Assembly (NCBI RefSeq): GCF_018494065.1
Contig: NZ_JABBFR010000002.1
Coordinates: forward strand, 186,001-250,000
DNA: 64,000 bases
Source: Rosenbergiella gaditana
GTDB taxonomy: Bacteria; Pseudomonadota; Gammaproteobacteria; Enterobacterales; Enterobacteriaceae
Direction of reading: 5' to 3'
Below the pieces are notes generated by a model. That model ran no database searches. It had not been told where the DNA came from and worked only from the letters and a program-made list of their open reading frames with translations. A program made the position numbers and the translations under genes. Positions 10,701-19,207 of the stretch are shown in pieces. Numbering within the stretch: the stretch's first letter is position 1; each line of letters starts with the position of its first letter.

Positions 10701-11173
10701 TAGAAGATCTGTCACAACGCCATACTGATGTAGAATTACGCATGCCGGCGTTAATTCCTGATGACTTTATCTCTGATATCAATACCCGCCTCTCGCTCTA
10801 TAAACGTATTGCCAGTGCCAGCGAATCCGCTGAACTGAACGATATTAAAGTCGAGATGATTGACCGCTTCGGTCTTCTACCGGATGCGACCCGTAATCTG
10901 TTAATGCAGACTGAGATCCGTCTTCACGCAGAATCTTTGGGGATTGCTAAAATCGAGGCGGGAGAAAAAGGCGGCTATATTGAATTCGCTGAGCAGAATA
11001 ACGTTGATCCAGGCTGGCTTATTGGTCTGTTGCAACAAGATCCTAAACAGTGGAAGCTTGAGGGACCGGTTAAACTGCGGTTTATGCGTGACTTAAGTGA
11101 ACGCCAACAACGGATTAATTGGTTGGTCGAATTGTTGGCACAGATGGACCAACATCGTGTGAGCGCCAAATAG
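7721..11173 (+). CDS. mfd: Transcription-repair coupling factor Mfd
   Basis: An ATP-dependent DNA translocase that displaces stalled RNA polymerase and recruits UvrA. At 1150 residues it aligns end to end with E. coli Mfd (1148). It has a UvrB-homology N-terminal module (about 1-350), an RNA-polymerase-interacting CarD-like domain (about 480-550, HLDHGVGRYVG), and RecG-like helicase motifs including Walker A GDVGFGKTE, DEEH and TATPIPRTL. The translocation/relay motif region is at about 925-985 (HQLRGRVGR), followed by a C-terminal TRCF domain. The Shine-Dalgarno is weak. It stands alone, convergent with ycfJ. Confidence 0.98.
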   Translation: MTDIQQYSLPSKAGDVRQLGELVGSAFAIEAARIAEQHDGLVVLIASDMQNALQLTSEIGQFTSLSVNTLPDWETLPYDSFSPHQDIISSRLSMLYQLPLMEKGLLILPVNTLMQRVCPHSFLHSHALVMQRGDKLSRDTLIRQLDQAGYRHVEQVMVHGEYATRGALLDLFPMGSEAPFRLDFLDDEIDSLRSFDADTQRTLNEVEAISLLPAHEFPTDKPSIERFRTQWREKFDVLRESEHLYQQVSRGTLPAGIEYWQPLFFDEALPPLFSYFPAQTLLVNTGDLAGSSERFWQDTAHRYENRRVDPMRPLVEPNELWLAPDALYAELKRWPRIQLLSQALPKKAANTNLGYQVLPALHQPDNQHPLEPLRQLLDAHSNHRVIFSVESQGRRERLQEMLARIKLRPTTIPAFTDAQTAGTYLMLGAAEKGFIAEPQQLIFICENDLLGERVVRRRQDTRRAINPDVLIRNLAELHPGQPVVHLDHGVGRYVGMTTLETGGVTAEYLVLHYANDAKLYIPISSLHLISRYAGGADENAPLHKLGSDAWNRARQKAAEKVRDVAAELLDIYAQRAAKTGFAFSQNRENYQQFCASFPYDTTPDQKQAISAVISDMCQPLAMDRLVCGDVGFGKTEVAMRAAFLAVENNKQVAVLVPTTLLAQQHYDNFRDRFADWPVRVEMLSRFRSAKEQSKVLQEAAEGKVDILIGTHKLLMSDLQWSDLGLLIVDEEHRFGVRHKERIKAMRADVDILTLTATPIPRTLNMAMSGMRDLSIIATPPARRLAVKTFVREYDALVVREAILREVLRGGQVYYLFNDVENINKAAEKLAELVPEARIGIGHGQMRERELEKVMNDFHHQRFNVLVCTTIIETGIDIPTANTIIIERADHFGLAQLHQLRGRVGRSHHQAYAWLLTPHPKAMTTDARKRLDAIASLEDLGAGFALATHDLEIRGAGELLGDDQSGQMETLGFTLYMELLENAVESLKAGKEPSLEDLSQRHTDVELRMPALIPDDFISDINTRLSLYKRIASASESAELNDIKVEMIDRFGLLPDATRNLLMQTEIRLHAESLGIAKIEAGEKGGYIEFAEQNNVDPGWLIGLLQQDPKQWKLEGPVKLRFMRDLSERQQRINWLVELLAQMDQHRVSAK

Positions 11174-11180
11174 ACCGCTT

Positions 11181-11204
11181 AGCAGCCACCCTAGGGTGGC
11201 TGCT
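11181..11204. terminator. Palindromic hairpin between mfd and ycfJ
   Basis: A perfect palindrome with arms AGCAGCCACCCT and AGGGTGGCTGCT lies between the convergent mfd and ycfJ stops. It lacks a good T-run on either strand, so it may act as a bidirectional but weak or Rho-assisted terminator, or as a 3' stabilising hairpin. Confidence 0.6.
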
Positions 11205-11209
11205 CAACA

Positions 11210-11761
11210 TCAGCTTTTCTGAACGGTCGGCTCGCTCAGTTTTAGATTTCCTTGTGCATCCAGCGGGATCACTGAGCCGGGCTTATGATCCATCATAATC
11301 GTTCCTTGTTTATCACCGACTTTATAGGTCACGTTATAGCCTTTAGTGCGCTGCGACTGCGTATACTGAGTCGTACAACGGCGATGAGAGGTTTGATAAG
11401 TATCGCTATTTTGTAAGCTTTGCTGTGCTTGGTTACCGGCATAGCCCCCCGCCAGTGCGCCAGCAACGGTAGCGATGTCTCGGCCATGACCGCCGCCAAA
11501 CTGGTGACCTAATACTCCGCCCGCCACAGCTCCTAATACCGAGCCGGTAATACGGTTTTCATCTTGCACTGCCCGACGATGGACCACATTAACGTTTCGA
11601 CATACCTCGTGTGGGGTGTTGATATTTTCAGTCAGCGGTTGTACCGCAACCACTTCAGCAAATTGCGGTGTTTGTTGCGCAAAATGACTGCCTGCCACCG
11701 CAGCAACACCTAAAGCGGCTAACGCTCCGATACCGACACCGGCAACTAATGATTTATTCAT
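11210..11761 (-). CDS. ycfJ: YcfJ family glycine-zipper protein
   Basis: A 183-residue protein close to E. coli YcfJ (179). It has an N-terminal hydrophobic signal or anchor (about 5-25), then a glycine-zipper stretch (about 72-110, GSVLGAVAGGVLGHQFGGG followed by a second GALAGGYAGNQ repeat) typical of the Rick_17kDa/SlyB fold. The C-terminal domain contains YKVGDKQGTI. No lipobox cysteine is visible, so it is more likely periplasmic or anchored than a lipoprotein. The molecular role is unknown. It lies between mfd and ndh as in E. coli. Confidence 0.88.
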   Translation of the reverse strand: MNKSLVAGVGIGALAALGVAAVAGSHFAQQTPQFAEVVAVQPLTENINTPHEVCRNVNVVHRRAVQDENRITGSVLGAVAGGVLGHQFGGGHGRDIATVAGALAGGYAGNQAQQSLQNSDTYQTSHRRCTTQYTQSQRTKGYNVTYKVGDKQGTIMMDHKPGSVIPLDAQGNLKLSEPTVQKS

Positions 11762-11951
11762 GACATCTCCTGCAATTTATTCTGATTGATGGATACAGGG
11801 TTAGAGCTTTACTCACTGCTCAACTCACCTGAGTGTGCCAAATCAATCTAGTATCAGCTATCGGAATTATGGACAAAATTAGGATAAGGCACTGTCTAAA
11901 ATAGTTAGTCGCTATTTTATATGCCTAACAGCGGAGAGTTAGCGGAAAGAG

Positions 11952-11981
11952 TGATAAAAGAAAGGCCGCGAAAGCGGCCTT
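11952..11981 (-). terminator. Rho-independent terminator of ndh
   Basis: On the minus strand, just past the ndh stop, AAGGCCGC and GCGGCCTT form an eight-base-pair stem around a four-base loop, followed by a T-rich tail (TTTCTTTTAT). Arms are at 11962-11969 and 11974-11981. Confidence 0.85.
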
Positions 11982-11986
11982 ATCTG

Positions 11987-13291
11987 CTAGTGCAGTTTTA
12001 ACTTTGGTCGGATCACTTTATTGATACTGCCTGAAAGCATCATTAATCCCGTACGGAAGTAACCATGTAACGCCACTTGGTGCATACGATATAGCGACAG
12101 ATAGACTAAACGGGCAATACGCCCTTCGACCATCATCGAACCGTGCATCAGGTTGCCCATCAGGCTACCGACCGTACTAAAACGCGACAGTGACACTAAC
12201 GACCCATGATCTTTATATTTATAGGCCGTTTGCGGCTTACCTTGACGTGCCGCTAAGATATTTTTTAGCACTTGCGAGGCCATTTGGTGTGCAGATTGTG
12301 CACGCGGCGGCACGAAACCACCTTCCGGTAAAGCACAGCTAGCGCAGTCACCGATCGCATAAATATTCTCATCCCGACTCGTTTGCAACGTCGGTTGTAC
12401 GACCAGCTGATTGATACGGTTAGTTTCTAAGCCCGCGATCTCTTTCATAAAATCAGGGGCTTTGATACCTGCGGCCCAAACCATCAAGTCTGCCGCAATA
12501 AAAGTTCCCTCTTTGGTATTTAACCCATCCTTTTGTGCGCTGGTGACCATGGTACCCGTTTTGACTTGTACCCCTAATTTGGTCAATTCTTGGTGCGCCG
12601 CTGCAGAGATACGTGTCGGGAGTGCCGGGAGGATACGTTCCCCCGCTTCCACTAGCGTCACGTTTAGGGCTTCACGACCTAAGGTTTTGTAACCATAGCT
12701 ATTCAGTTGTTTTACGGCATTATACAGCTCAGCTGAAAGCTCAACCCCGGTGGCTCCCCCTCCGACAATCGCGATATTGACTGGTTTATCATTCTGTTGT
12801 GAGGAAGAGTGCTTAAGAAATTGGTTCAGCATTTCATTACGAAAACGGTGCGCTTGCTGAGGGTTATCGAGGTAGATACAGTGGTCTTTAACGCCCTCTG
12901 TACCAAAGTCATTAGAGGTACTCCCTAACGCCATTACCAAGGTATCGTAGCTGATACTGCGTGTATCCACTAACATATTGCCTTGCGCATCCTGTATGGG
13001 GGCCAATTCGAGTTGCTTTGTTTCACGGTCAATATTGACTAAGCTACCCAATTGAAACTGGAAATGGTGATGATGGGCGTGAGCAAGATAACTCAACGCA
13101 TCAATCCCTTCATCCATCGATCCTGTTGCGACTTCGTGTAATAACGGTTTCCATAGGTGTGTCGGGTTACGATCAATCAGTGTAATTTCTGCTTGTCCCT
13201 TACGTCCCAGTTTATTTCCTAGTTGCGTAGCAAGTTCTAAACCCCCTGCACCGCCGCCTACAATTACAATTTTTTGTTTCATCGTAGTCAC
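11987..13291 (-). CDS. ndh: Type II NADH:quinone dehydrogenase
   Basis: A non-proton-pumping NADH dehydrogenase that passes electrons from NADH to quinone at the inner membrane. It has 434 residues, as in E. coli. The FAD-binding GGGAGGLE starts at about residue 10, the NADH-binding Rossmann motif [15 protein letters not shown] lies at about 175, and the second FAD contact is IYAIGDCA. The C-terminus ends in the basic membrane-associating [10 protein letters not shown]. The best start is a GTG at 13289-13291 preceded by a G-rich Shine-Dalgarno; an ATG three codons in is possible. A candidate FNR site lies about 130 bases upstream. Confidence 0.97.
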   Translation of the reverse strand: MTTMKQKIVIVGGGAGGLELATQLGNKLGRKGQAEITLIDRNPTHLWKPLLHEVATGSMDEGIDALSYLAHAHHHHFQFQLGSLVNIDRETKQLELAPIQDAQGNMLVDTRSISYDTLVMALGSTSNDFGTEGVKDHCIYLDNPQQAHRFRNEMLNQFLKHSSSQQNDKPVNIAIVGGGATGVELSAELYNAVKQLNSYGYKTLGREALNVTLVEAGERILPALPTRISAAAHQELTKLGVQVKTGTMVTSAQKDGLNTKEGTFIAADLMVWAAGIKAPDFMKEIAGLETNRINQLVVQPTLQTSRDENIYAIGDCASCALPEGGFVPPRAQSAHQMASQVLKNILAARQGKPQTAYKYKDHGSLVSLSRFSTVGSLMGNLMHGSMMVEGRIARLVYLSLYRMHQVALHGYFRTGLMMLSGSINKVIRPKLKLH

Positions 13292-13420
13292 ATGACCCCC
13301 AAAGATTAACCTTACCTAGTTAAATAAATGTTAAAAATAAACTTAATAAACATAGGGTTATAAAGTAAAATCGTTCACTGATTTCAGCATAACACGCCCA
13401 GATTATTCAGCGTAATAAAT

Positions 13421-13434
13421 TTGACCTGAATCAA
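13421..13434 (-). promoter_or_regulatory. Candidate FNR binding site upstream of ndh
   Basis: On the minus strand the sequence TTGAT-TCAG-GTCAA matches the FNR consensus TTGAT-N4-ATCAA at nine of ten defined positions. ndh is anaerobically repressed by FNR in E. coli, so both site and position fit. Occupancy is inferred. Confidence 0.55.
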
Positions 13435-13531
13435 GTTGATTGGCACGGATGTATACATTACGTTGGTAGGTAGGGGAAAAAACGGCGGAAAAAATAAGAA
13501 AGAGGGAACACTCAGGCTCCCCCTCTTGCTG

Positions 13532-14581
13532 TTAACGGTCGTGCGGCTTCTGTTTTTCTTCCAACCAGCGTTGTTGAAAGGTCGCCAGTTGATGATGATT
13601 CGTCAGCCAACGACGATGATCTTGTCGCGTTTTCCAGTCAAAACGCCCGTGATGATAAAGACGCTCAAGCCCAGCGGCCTGACTGACCGGTAGCTCATCT
13701 AAAATACTGATCACACCGGGACGATGGTTACAGACTAGAATCGCATCGCACCCTGCATTGAGCGACTGTCTCGCGCGTTCTGGATAACTGCCCATTACGG
13801 CAGCGCCTTCCATGTGCAAATCATCGGAGAAAATTACGCCCTTAAAACCCAATTCTTCGCGTAGCACCTCTTTTAACCAATACGAGGAACCGCTAGCAGG
13901 ACGATCATCAATAGTAGGATAGATCACATGCGCGGGCATCATCGCATCAAGCTGATGCTTTTCGATAAAGTAGCGAAAGATTGCCATATCTTTCTGACGG
14001 ATTTCATTGGCTTCGCGAAGATCGATCGGCGTTTCTTTATGAGAGTCCGCCACTACCGCGCCATGCCCCGGAAAGTGTTTACCTGTGGTTTTCATTCCCG
14101 CACTGTGCATCCCTTCCATAAAAGCTGCCGCCACGGGCAATACCTGTTCTTTATGATCACTAAAAGCGCGATCACCAATTGCTAAACTAATATGGCCGAG
14201 GTCCAGTACTGGGGCAAAGCTTAAATCAATATCCATTGCCGTCATTTCACTTGCCATCTGCCAACCCGTTTCCCGTGCAACGTGAATTGCGTCATCCAGG
14301 TTAGCACTGAGGGCGAGAAAGGACTGCATGGCAGGCAACTGAGTAAATCCCTCGCGAAAACGTTGAACTCGTCCGCCCTCTTGGTCGACGGCGACCACTA
14401 AACGGGTGTGAGAGGCTTGACGGATCTGTTTCACTAGGTGTGCGAGTTGCTCAGTGTCGTGATAGTTCCGGGCAAAGAGGATCACTCCCCCCGTCAGTGG
14501 GTGTTTGAGTAATTCGCGTTCTTCCGCGTCGAGCTCATACTGCTCGACATCTAACATTAGCGGGCCTGGGGTAGCATTCAT
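13532..14581 (-). CDS. nagZ: Beta-N-acetylhexosaminidase NagZ
   Basis: A cytoplasmic glycoside hydrolase family 3 enzyme that removes GlcNAc from anhydromuropeptides in peptidoglycan recycling; its products also influence AmpC induction. It has 349 residues (E. coli 341). The hallmark KHFPGHG followed by VADSHKE contains the catalytic loop His/Asp, and [11 protein letters not shown] and [10 protein letters not shown] are conserved. The frame extends seven codons upstream to a TTG, but AGGAA spaced before the ATG at 14579-14581 sets the start. It is followed by a 240-base gap to ndh; E. coli ycfP is absent there. Confidence 0.95.
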   Translation of the reverse strand: MNATPGPLMLDVEQYELDAEERELLKHPLTGGVILFARNYHDTEQLAHLVKQIRQASHTRLVVAVDQEGGRVQRFREGFTQLPAMQSFLALSANLDDAIHVARETGWQMASEMTAMDIDLSFAPVLDLGHISLAIGDRAFSDHKEQVLPVAAAFMEGMHSAGMKTTGKHFPGHGAVVADSHKETPIDLREANEIRQKDMAIFRYFIEKHQLDAMMPAHVIYPTIDDRPASGSSYWLKEVLREELGFKGVIFSDDLHMEGAAVMGSYPERARQSLNAGCDAILVCNHRPGVISILDELPVSQAAGLERLYHHGRFDWKTRQDHRRWLTNHHQLATFQQRWLEEKQKPHDR

Positions 14582-14603
14582 GTAATTTCCTATCGTACTC
14601 AAT

Positions 14604-15401
14604 TCAATAAAGTAAAAGGTGTCGCCAGCTCTCTGCCGCCTGCTGTTTCATCGTGGAGAGTTGAGTTTGTTCTGCTCTAAGCTGGTACCAACTGGCTTGC
14701 AGCAGTGTTAACCAAGGCTGCCAGCGCTTGACCTGTAACGACAAAAGCTCAGAATCCAGCTTCAGTGCTTGCGCATAAGCGCTAATCCACCCCTCTGACT
14801 GAGAGGCGTCCTGTAAACATAACGCCGCCAACTCAAGCGCAATATCGCCATCCGCACTGTATTCCCAATCGATCAGCATCAACCCTTGCTCTGTCTGGAT
14901 TATATTACCGGGATGTAGGTCCATATGGAGTGGCACAAGCCGCAGTGGACGAGGTTCACCTTGACGCTGTAAGCGTTTTAATTGCCTTAACCACCGTGGA
15001 TGACGCTGCTGACACAGTTGCCAATAACGCTGCAATAACGCTAAAAAAGGGATGCGATAACCCAATAAAGGTTGCTGATGTAAACGCATCAGTAGCGCAA
15101 GCAGCTCACTATTCTGCGGAATAAATGCTTGGGTCGCTAGAGGTTTTCCCTCTACCCACTCCACGGTGAGTCTCCCAGAGTCATAGCCTATAGGTTGTCC
15201 CGCAAGTTCGGTATGCCGTAATTTATGAAGAATGCGAAATTCACGCTGACGGTTCACAAATGGGAGTGGTTGTGCGGGTGTCAAACGGTGAATTTCATCA
15301 CGCCGTTGAAGGTTTCGCCAGCTATTGCCAGAAAGACCTGGCAATAGCATCCAATCAGCGTTAGTAACTGGCTTTACCACTGCCTGTCCAGATAATTTCA
15401 C
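14604..15401 (-). CDS. thiK: Thiamine kinase ThiK (YcfN)
   Basis: An aminoglycoside-phosphotransferase-fold kinase that phosphorylates thiamine to thiamine phosphate for salvage. The Brenner-type motif HMDLHPGNI (catalytic Asp) and the Mg-binding LIDWEY are clear, and [12 protein letters not shown] matches E. coli ThiK. The start is uncertain. The frame begins with a GTG at 15401 inside lpoB (41-base overlap, weak Shine-Dalgarno). An ATG at 15348-15350 would start the gene 10 bases after the lpoB stop and leave 248 residues. Both are shorter than E. coli ThiK (274), and the N-lobe is poorly conserved. Confidence 0.87.
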   Translation of the reverse strand: MKLSGQAVVKPVTNADWMLLPGLSGNSWRNLQRRDEIHRLTPAQPLPFVNRQREFRILHKLRHTELAGQPIGYDSGRLTVEWVEGKPLATQAFIPQNSELLALLMRLHQQPLLGYRIPFLALLQRYWQLCQQRHPRWLRQLKRLQRQGEPRPLRLVPLHMDLHPGNIIQTEQGLMLIDWEYSADGDIALELAALCLQDASQSEGWISAYAQALKLDSELLSLQVKRWQPWLTLLQASWYQLRAEQTQLSTMKQQAAESWRHLLLY

Positions 15402-15984
15402 CCGTATTGACTAGCATTAGCTGCATCTGGACGCGAGCCGCTTTAATATCGCCGCGGGTCGTAGTGTAAAGCACATATTGTGCATTAAGGTTACGCGCTA
15501 GCCCAATCGCCTTACCTCGAGAGTTCAGGCTATCATTAGGTGAAATGCCCAAGGTTTTCTTCGCTTGAGCCAGCTGTTGTGCAGTGACTAAGTTGAAGGA
15601 AGATCCTGATAAGGCTTGATTTAACGCGCTGTTAGCGTTGTCACTCTGGATAGAACCATTGGTACTGTTTTTAATGTGGTCAACTAACAGTACGCTGCCG
15701 GACGCAATACCTTGCGTATGCACCATTTTACTGACCAGCGGTTGTACTGTCGCCGGCCAATCGATGGAGGTCAGCTTCGGCGTTTCTGGTACGGGCTGCG
15801 GCTGAGTTACCGGTGGAGGGTTCTGTACTGGCGGCGTTTTCTGTTCTGGCTGAGTCGTTAAGGGTGGCTGGCTTGAACCCTTTCCCTGCTCCACAGGCGC
15901 GGGTTTTTGCGATTGATTAATAACACAACCACTGAGTAAACAAGCAAACAAAAGTGAGCTGCTATATCTTAAGTATTTAGTCAC
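15361..15984 (-). CDS. lpoB: Penicillin-binding protein activator LpoB
   Basis: An outer-membrane lipoprotein that reaches through peptidoglycan to activate PBP1b. The frame extends 15 codons upstream, but a GTG at 15982-15984 with TGAGGA correctly spaced is followed by a lipoprotein signal peptide whose lipobox LLSGC puts the acylated Cys at residue 20. A Pro/Gln-rich linker (about 27-70) precedes the globular domain ([37 protein letters not shown]), which matches E. coli. Length is 207 residues against 213. Confidence 0.92.
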   Translation of the reverse strand: MTKYLRYSSSLLFACLLSGCVINQSQKPAPVEQGKGSSQPPLTTQPEQKTPPVQNPPPVTQPQPVPETPKLTSIDWPATVQPLVSKMVHTQGIASGSVLLVDHIKNSTNGSIQSDNANSALNQALSGSSFNLVTAQQLAQAKKTLGISPNDSLNSRGKAIGLARNLNAQYVLYTTTRGDIKAARVQMQLMLVNTGEIIWTGSGKASY

Positions 15985-15994
15985 GTTAATGTCC

Positions 15995-16360
15995 TCAGAG
16001 AGAAATAGCGATACGAACCTGACGAGCATTCACGCTGCCAGAAGAAGAAAGTAATTGGGTCGAACTGTGCGCAGGGACACGCATGAATTGCTTTTTAGCA
16101 CCGGGTGGGATATCCAATCCTTGCTCATCGTACCAAAAATATTGGTAATGGATAGTGATTGGCACATCGCGGTCGTTATAAACGCGTGTCGTGGCAGCAG
16201 GGGCTTGCTCACTGTTAATGACCGGCGCATCGGCGGTGATCCCTGCGGACAAGACCTCCGATCCCATAACCAGCGGCTGTGAAATAGTAATAGCAGGAGG
16301 TTTGCTGCTGCATGCAACAGCGCCAACAACAGACAGTACTAGCACACATAAAAGGCGCAT
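15995..16360 (-). CDS. ycfL: YcfL family lipoprotein
   Basis: A small predicted lipoprotein of about 121 residues, similar along its length to E. coli YcfL (125), notably in the VYNDRDVPITIHYQYFWYDEQG segment. The signal peptide ends at VACSSK, so Cys17 would be lipidated. GGAG eight bases before the ATG at 16358-16360 supports this start; an ATG at 16378 overlapping the hinT stop is the alternative. Function unknown. It sits in the conserved hinT-ycfL-lpoB-thiK-nagZ run. Confidence 0.88.
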   Translation of the reverse strand: MRLLCVLVLSVVGAVACSSKPPAITISQPLVMGSEVLSAGITADAPVINSEQAPAATTRVYNDRDVPITIHYQYFWYDEQGLDIPPGAKKQFMRVPAHSSTQLLSSSGSVNARQVRIAISL

Positions 16361-16377
16361 AGTTCGACTCCGATTCA

Positions 16378-16728
16378 TTAGCGTGAAAGCATCGGTCCGA
16401 GAGGTTTTCCACCTACCAGATGCATATGGATATGATAGACCTCTTGGCCCCCATGTTGATTACAGTTAATAATCAAACGATAACCGTCTTGCGCAATGGC
16501 CTCTTGTTTAGCTAACTTTGCCGCCACAGTGATCATGCGCCCTAACGCTAACTCATGTTCGGCCTCGACATCGTTGACGGTAGGAATAAGAATATTGGGG
16601 ATAATTAAGATATGGCTAGGGGCTTGCGGTGAGATATCACGGAACGCCGTCACTAATTCGTCTTGATACAGTTTTTGCGCAGGAATTTCATCACGAATAA
16701 TCTTACTAAAAATTGTCTCTTCTGCCAT
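16378..16728 (-). CDS. hinT: HIT-family purine nucleoside phosphoramidase HinT
   Basis: Hydrolyses adenosine 5'-phosphoramidates. The histidine triad HIHMH near the C-terminus and the [10 protein letters not shown] segment identify it, and 116 residues compares with 119 in E. coli. A TTG two codons upstream is in frame, but the ATG at 16726-16728 gives the conserved [10 protein letters not shown] start. It is separated from ycfH by only 47 bases; in E. coli ptsG and fhuE lie there. Confidence 0.96.
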   Translation of the reverse strand: MAEETIFSKIIRDEIPAQKLYQDELVTAFRDISPQAPSHILIIPNILIPTVNDVEAEHELALGRMITVAAKLAKQEAIAQDGYRLIINCNQHGGQEVYHIHMHLVGGKPLGPMLSR

Positions 16729-16775
16729 GGTCAATCATTCCTTTAGGTCATCTCGCCGCGTTACGGCGAGTTATC

Positions 16776-17576
16776 TTACGATAGCGTTAAATGCTCACGA
16801 GCAATATTAAATAATTTAGCAAAGTTTTCCGTAGTTTGCTCAGCGACTTGCTCAACAGTAAGGCCTTTAACCACCGCTAAGTACTCTGCCACATCGCGAG
16901 TATAAGCTGGCTGATTCGGTTTACCGCGATTGGGAACAGGTGCTAAGTATGGGGAATCGGTCTCAACTAATATCCGGTCGATTGGGACATAACGTGCCGC
17001 TTCGCGGATCTGTTCAGCATTCTTAAAGGTTAAGATGCCTGAAAATGAGATGTACATCCCAAGGTCTAGCAGTCTCTTAGCCGTGTCTCGATCCTCAGTG
17101 AAACAGTGCAATACGCCACCGCAGCGCTCAACATGACCTTCCGCAAGCAATTTAACGGTATCTTCACGCGCATCACGTGTATGGACGATCACCGGCTTGT
17201 TAAGCTGACAAGCAACCTGTAAATGATCACGGAAAGCCTGTTGCTGAATCGCCCAAAGCTCTGGGGTCTTATGGTAAAAGTAATCCAGTCCCGTTTCGCC
17301 TAATGCCACCACTTTTGGGTCACTCGCCAGTGTGTGGAGCCGCTCGACGTCCCAATCATCATCGAGGTTAAGGGGATGAACACCACAAGAGAGCGCTATT
17401 TGCTTATACTCTGCCGTAAGCTGTTGTAACGCAGGGAATGCGCTTAGCGTAGTGGATACCGCCAACATAAACCGTACATCTCGAGCCTGGGCTTTATCGA
17501 TGACCTCAGCGAGGTTCTGGTGTTCTTTTTCGTAATCTAAGCCATCAACATGGCAGTGCGAGTCCACTAAAAACAT
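16776..17576 (-). CDS. ycfH: TatD-family metal-dependent hydrolase YcfH
   Basis: A TIM-barrel TatD-type deoxyribonuclease or metal-dependent hydrolase, 266 residues (E. coli 265). Metal ligands are visible in DSHCHVD at the N-terminus, GETGLDYFY (Glu), VIHTRDA (His), LHCFTE (His) and VETDSPYLAP (Asp). It lies just downstream of holB as in E. coli. The exact physiological substrate is not established. Confidence 0.93.
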   Translation of the reverse strand: MFLVDSHCHVDGLDYEKEHQNLAEVIDKAQARDVRFMLAVSTTLSAFPALQQLTAEYKQIALSCGVHPLNLDDDWDVERLHTLASDPKVVALGETGLDYFYHKTPELWAIQQQAFRDHLQVACQLNKPVIVHTRDAREDTVKLLAEGHVERCGGVLHCFTEDRDTAKRLLDLGMYISFSGILTFKNAEQIREAARYVPIDRILVETDSPYLAPVPNRGKPNQPAYTRDVAEYLAVVKGLTVEQVAEQTTENFAKLFNIAREHLTLS

Positions 17577-17597
17577 AATTCTCTCTTTGACTAAACG

Positions 17598-18575
17598 TTA
17601 GTTATCTAACAGGGCTTCCCAAGCTAATAACACATCACTGATCACCAACTCTGTGTTGACTTGTGGTGTTTGCGTGAGCAACGTATGGCACTCACGCCAC
17701 TGGGCAATTATCCGCTGCAAACGCTGTTCGTCCATCAGTGTGCCCAAATAGTGACTGGTCGCATGACCGTCTACATGGGTTAACCAAGTGTGGCTGCCAC
17801 GCTGTAATTTCAGGGCATCCAACAGGTAAGCCATCAGCCAATAGATTTTTTCGCTGCTGGGTTCATCAATCAGTAAGGGTAACAGTTGCATCGGCTGTCG
17901 CGGTAACGCGGAGCGCAATGCCTCTGCCAATTGCGTTCTACTTTGCCAGCGCGGTGCGTTGATCAGGGCAAGGGCTTGGGCGGGTGCTCCGCCGGATAAG
18001 CGCAAAGCCGTCAGTAACATTTGCTCGGGTAACTGGCTTTCACGACCAAGCCAAGCCAAGCCATGCTGCTCATTGGGAGGGAGGATATTGGAGACAACAC
18101 AACGACTGCGTAAAGTCGCGGGTAATTGACTTAACTGTGGCGTCGTGAAGAGAAACCAACAGTTTGTTGGCGGCTCTTCAACCGTTTTAAGCAATGCATT
18201 GACCGCCGATTCGGAGAGTCGCTGTGCACCATCTACCCAGATAACCCGCGCCCCTCCTTGCTGAGGGGAATGCCATACTTTCTCGCAGGTGTCACGTATC
18301 ACATCGATACCGATCAGCTGTTTGCCTTTTTCTACTGCTATGTGATACCAATCGGGATGGTTATTCGCCAACATAAGCTGACAACCGTGGCAGTGACCAC
18401 AGGCTTTTTGACCTTGGGGTGTTTCGCAGAGTAACCAGCGCGCAATACCCCACACCAACGCTTCGGCCCCCATTCCCTCATGAGCATGCAGTATCTGCGC
18501 AGGATGGGCCTGTTGAGCCTGATGCTGCTCAATAAGTTGCTTATAATAAGGCGTTAACCATGGGAACCACTGCAT
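17598..18575 (-). CDS. holB: DNA polymerase III delta-prime subunit HolB
   Basis: A clamp-loader subunit of the DNA polymerase III holoenzyme. At 325 residues (E. coli 334) it has a degenerate AAA+ module without an intact P-loop (HAHEGMGAEALV), as expected for delta-prime. The zinc module is a Cys followed by the CGHCHGC group (about 50-65), and the SRC sensor motif is in TLRSRCVV. The C-terminal collar domain is more divergent. Its ATG overlaps the tmk stop by one base (TAATG). Confidence 0.95.
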   Translation of the reverse strand: MQWFPWLTPYYKQLIEQHQAQQAHPAQILHAHEGMGAEALVWGIARWLLCETPQGQKACGHCHGCQLMLANNHPDWYHIAVEKGKQLIGIDVIRDTCEKVWHSPQQGGARVIWVDGAQRLSESAVNALLKTVEEPPTNCWFLFTTPQLSQLPATLRSRCVVSNILPPNEQHGLAWLGRESQLPEQMLLTALRLSGGAPAQALALINAPRWQSRTQLAEALRSALPRQPMQLLPLLIDEPSSEKIYWLMAYLLDALKLQRGSHTWLTHVDGHATSHYLGTLMDEQRLQRIIAQWRECHTLLTQTPQVNTELVISDVLLAWEALLDN

Positions 18576-19207
18576 TACTGCTGTTCCTCAAGCCATTTAC
18601 GCAGTGTGGCTTGTACCGCTTGCTGCACCTGCTGTTGTGGTTGAGTCGCGTCGATAGTTAAGATAGTGGCATCTTTCGCTGCAAGTTCTCGATAACGCTG
18701 ATGGGCACGATGAAAAAAGTCTAATGACTCTTGCTCAATGCGATCCAACTGCCCCCGTGCACGCGCACGTGATAAACCGATTTCAGGCGTAACATCTAGA
18801 TATAACGTCATATCCGGTGCAAAATCACCCAACACCGACTTTTTGATCGTACTCATCATCTCACTGTCTAGACCTCTTCCGCCGCCTTGATACGCTTGCG
18901 AGGAGAGGTCATGGCGGTCACCGATCACCCACGCCCCTCTGGCGAGGGCAGGCTTAATAACGGTTTCGACTAATTGCACCCGCGCCGCATAAAGTAGCAG
19001 TAGCTCAGCATTGGCCGTAATGCTCTCGCCGTCGATACCCTCTTTGACAAGATGTCGTAAGGCCTCCGCCAGCGGAGTTCCGCCCGGTTCACGCGTAAAT
19101 ATAATGTCGGTAATACCGTGTGCCTGTAACTCGGTAACCAATTTATCGCGTACCGTTGTTTTACCTGCACCCTCTAAACCTTCAATCACAATAAATTTAC
19201 TTTTCAC
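18575..19207 (-). CDS. tmk: Thymidylate kinase
   Basis: Phosphorylates dTMP to dTDP. The P-loop GLEGAGKTT lies near the N-terminus, followed by [26 protein letters not shown] and a lid with [12 protein letters not shown], as in the E. coli enzyme. The open frame reaches 19228. By alignment the best start is the GTG at 19205-19207 (equivalent to MRSKYIVIEG), giving 210 residues; an ATG at 19222 is possible. It overlaps the 3' end of mltG, so the genes are translationally linked. Confidence 0.95.
   Translation of the reverse strand: MKSKFIVIEGLEGAGKTTVRDKLVTELQAHGITDIIFTREPGGTPLAEALRHLVKEGIDGESITANAELLLLYAARVQLVETVIKPALARGAWVIGDRHDLSSQAYQGGGRGLDSEMMSTIKKSVLGDFAPDMTLYLDVTPEIGLSRARARGQLDRIEQESLDFFHRAHQRYRELAAKDATILTIDATQPQQQVQQAVQATLRKWLEEQQ

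Noticed and set aside
11762..11986. Possible small gene or RNA between ycfJ and ndh
   Set aside because: The region holds only the ycfJ promoter area and the ndh terminator; no ribosome site, conserved frame or further hairpin was seen.
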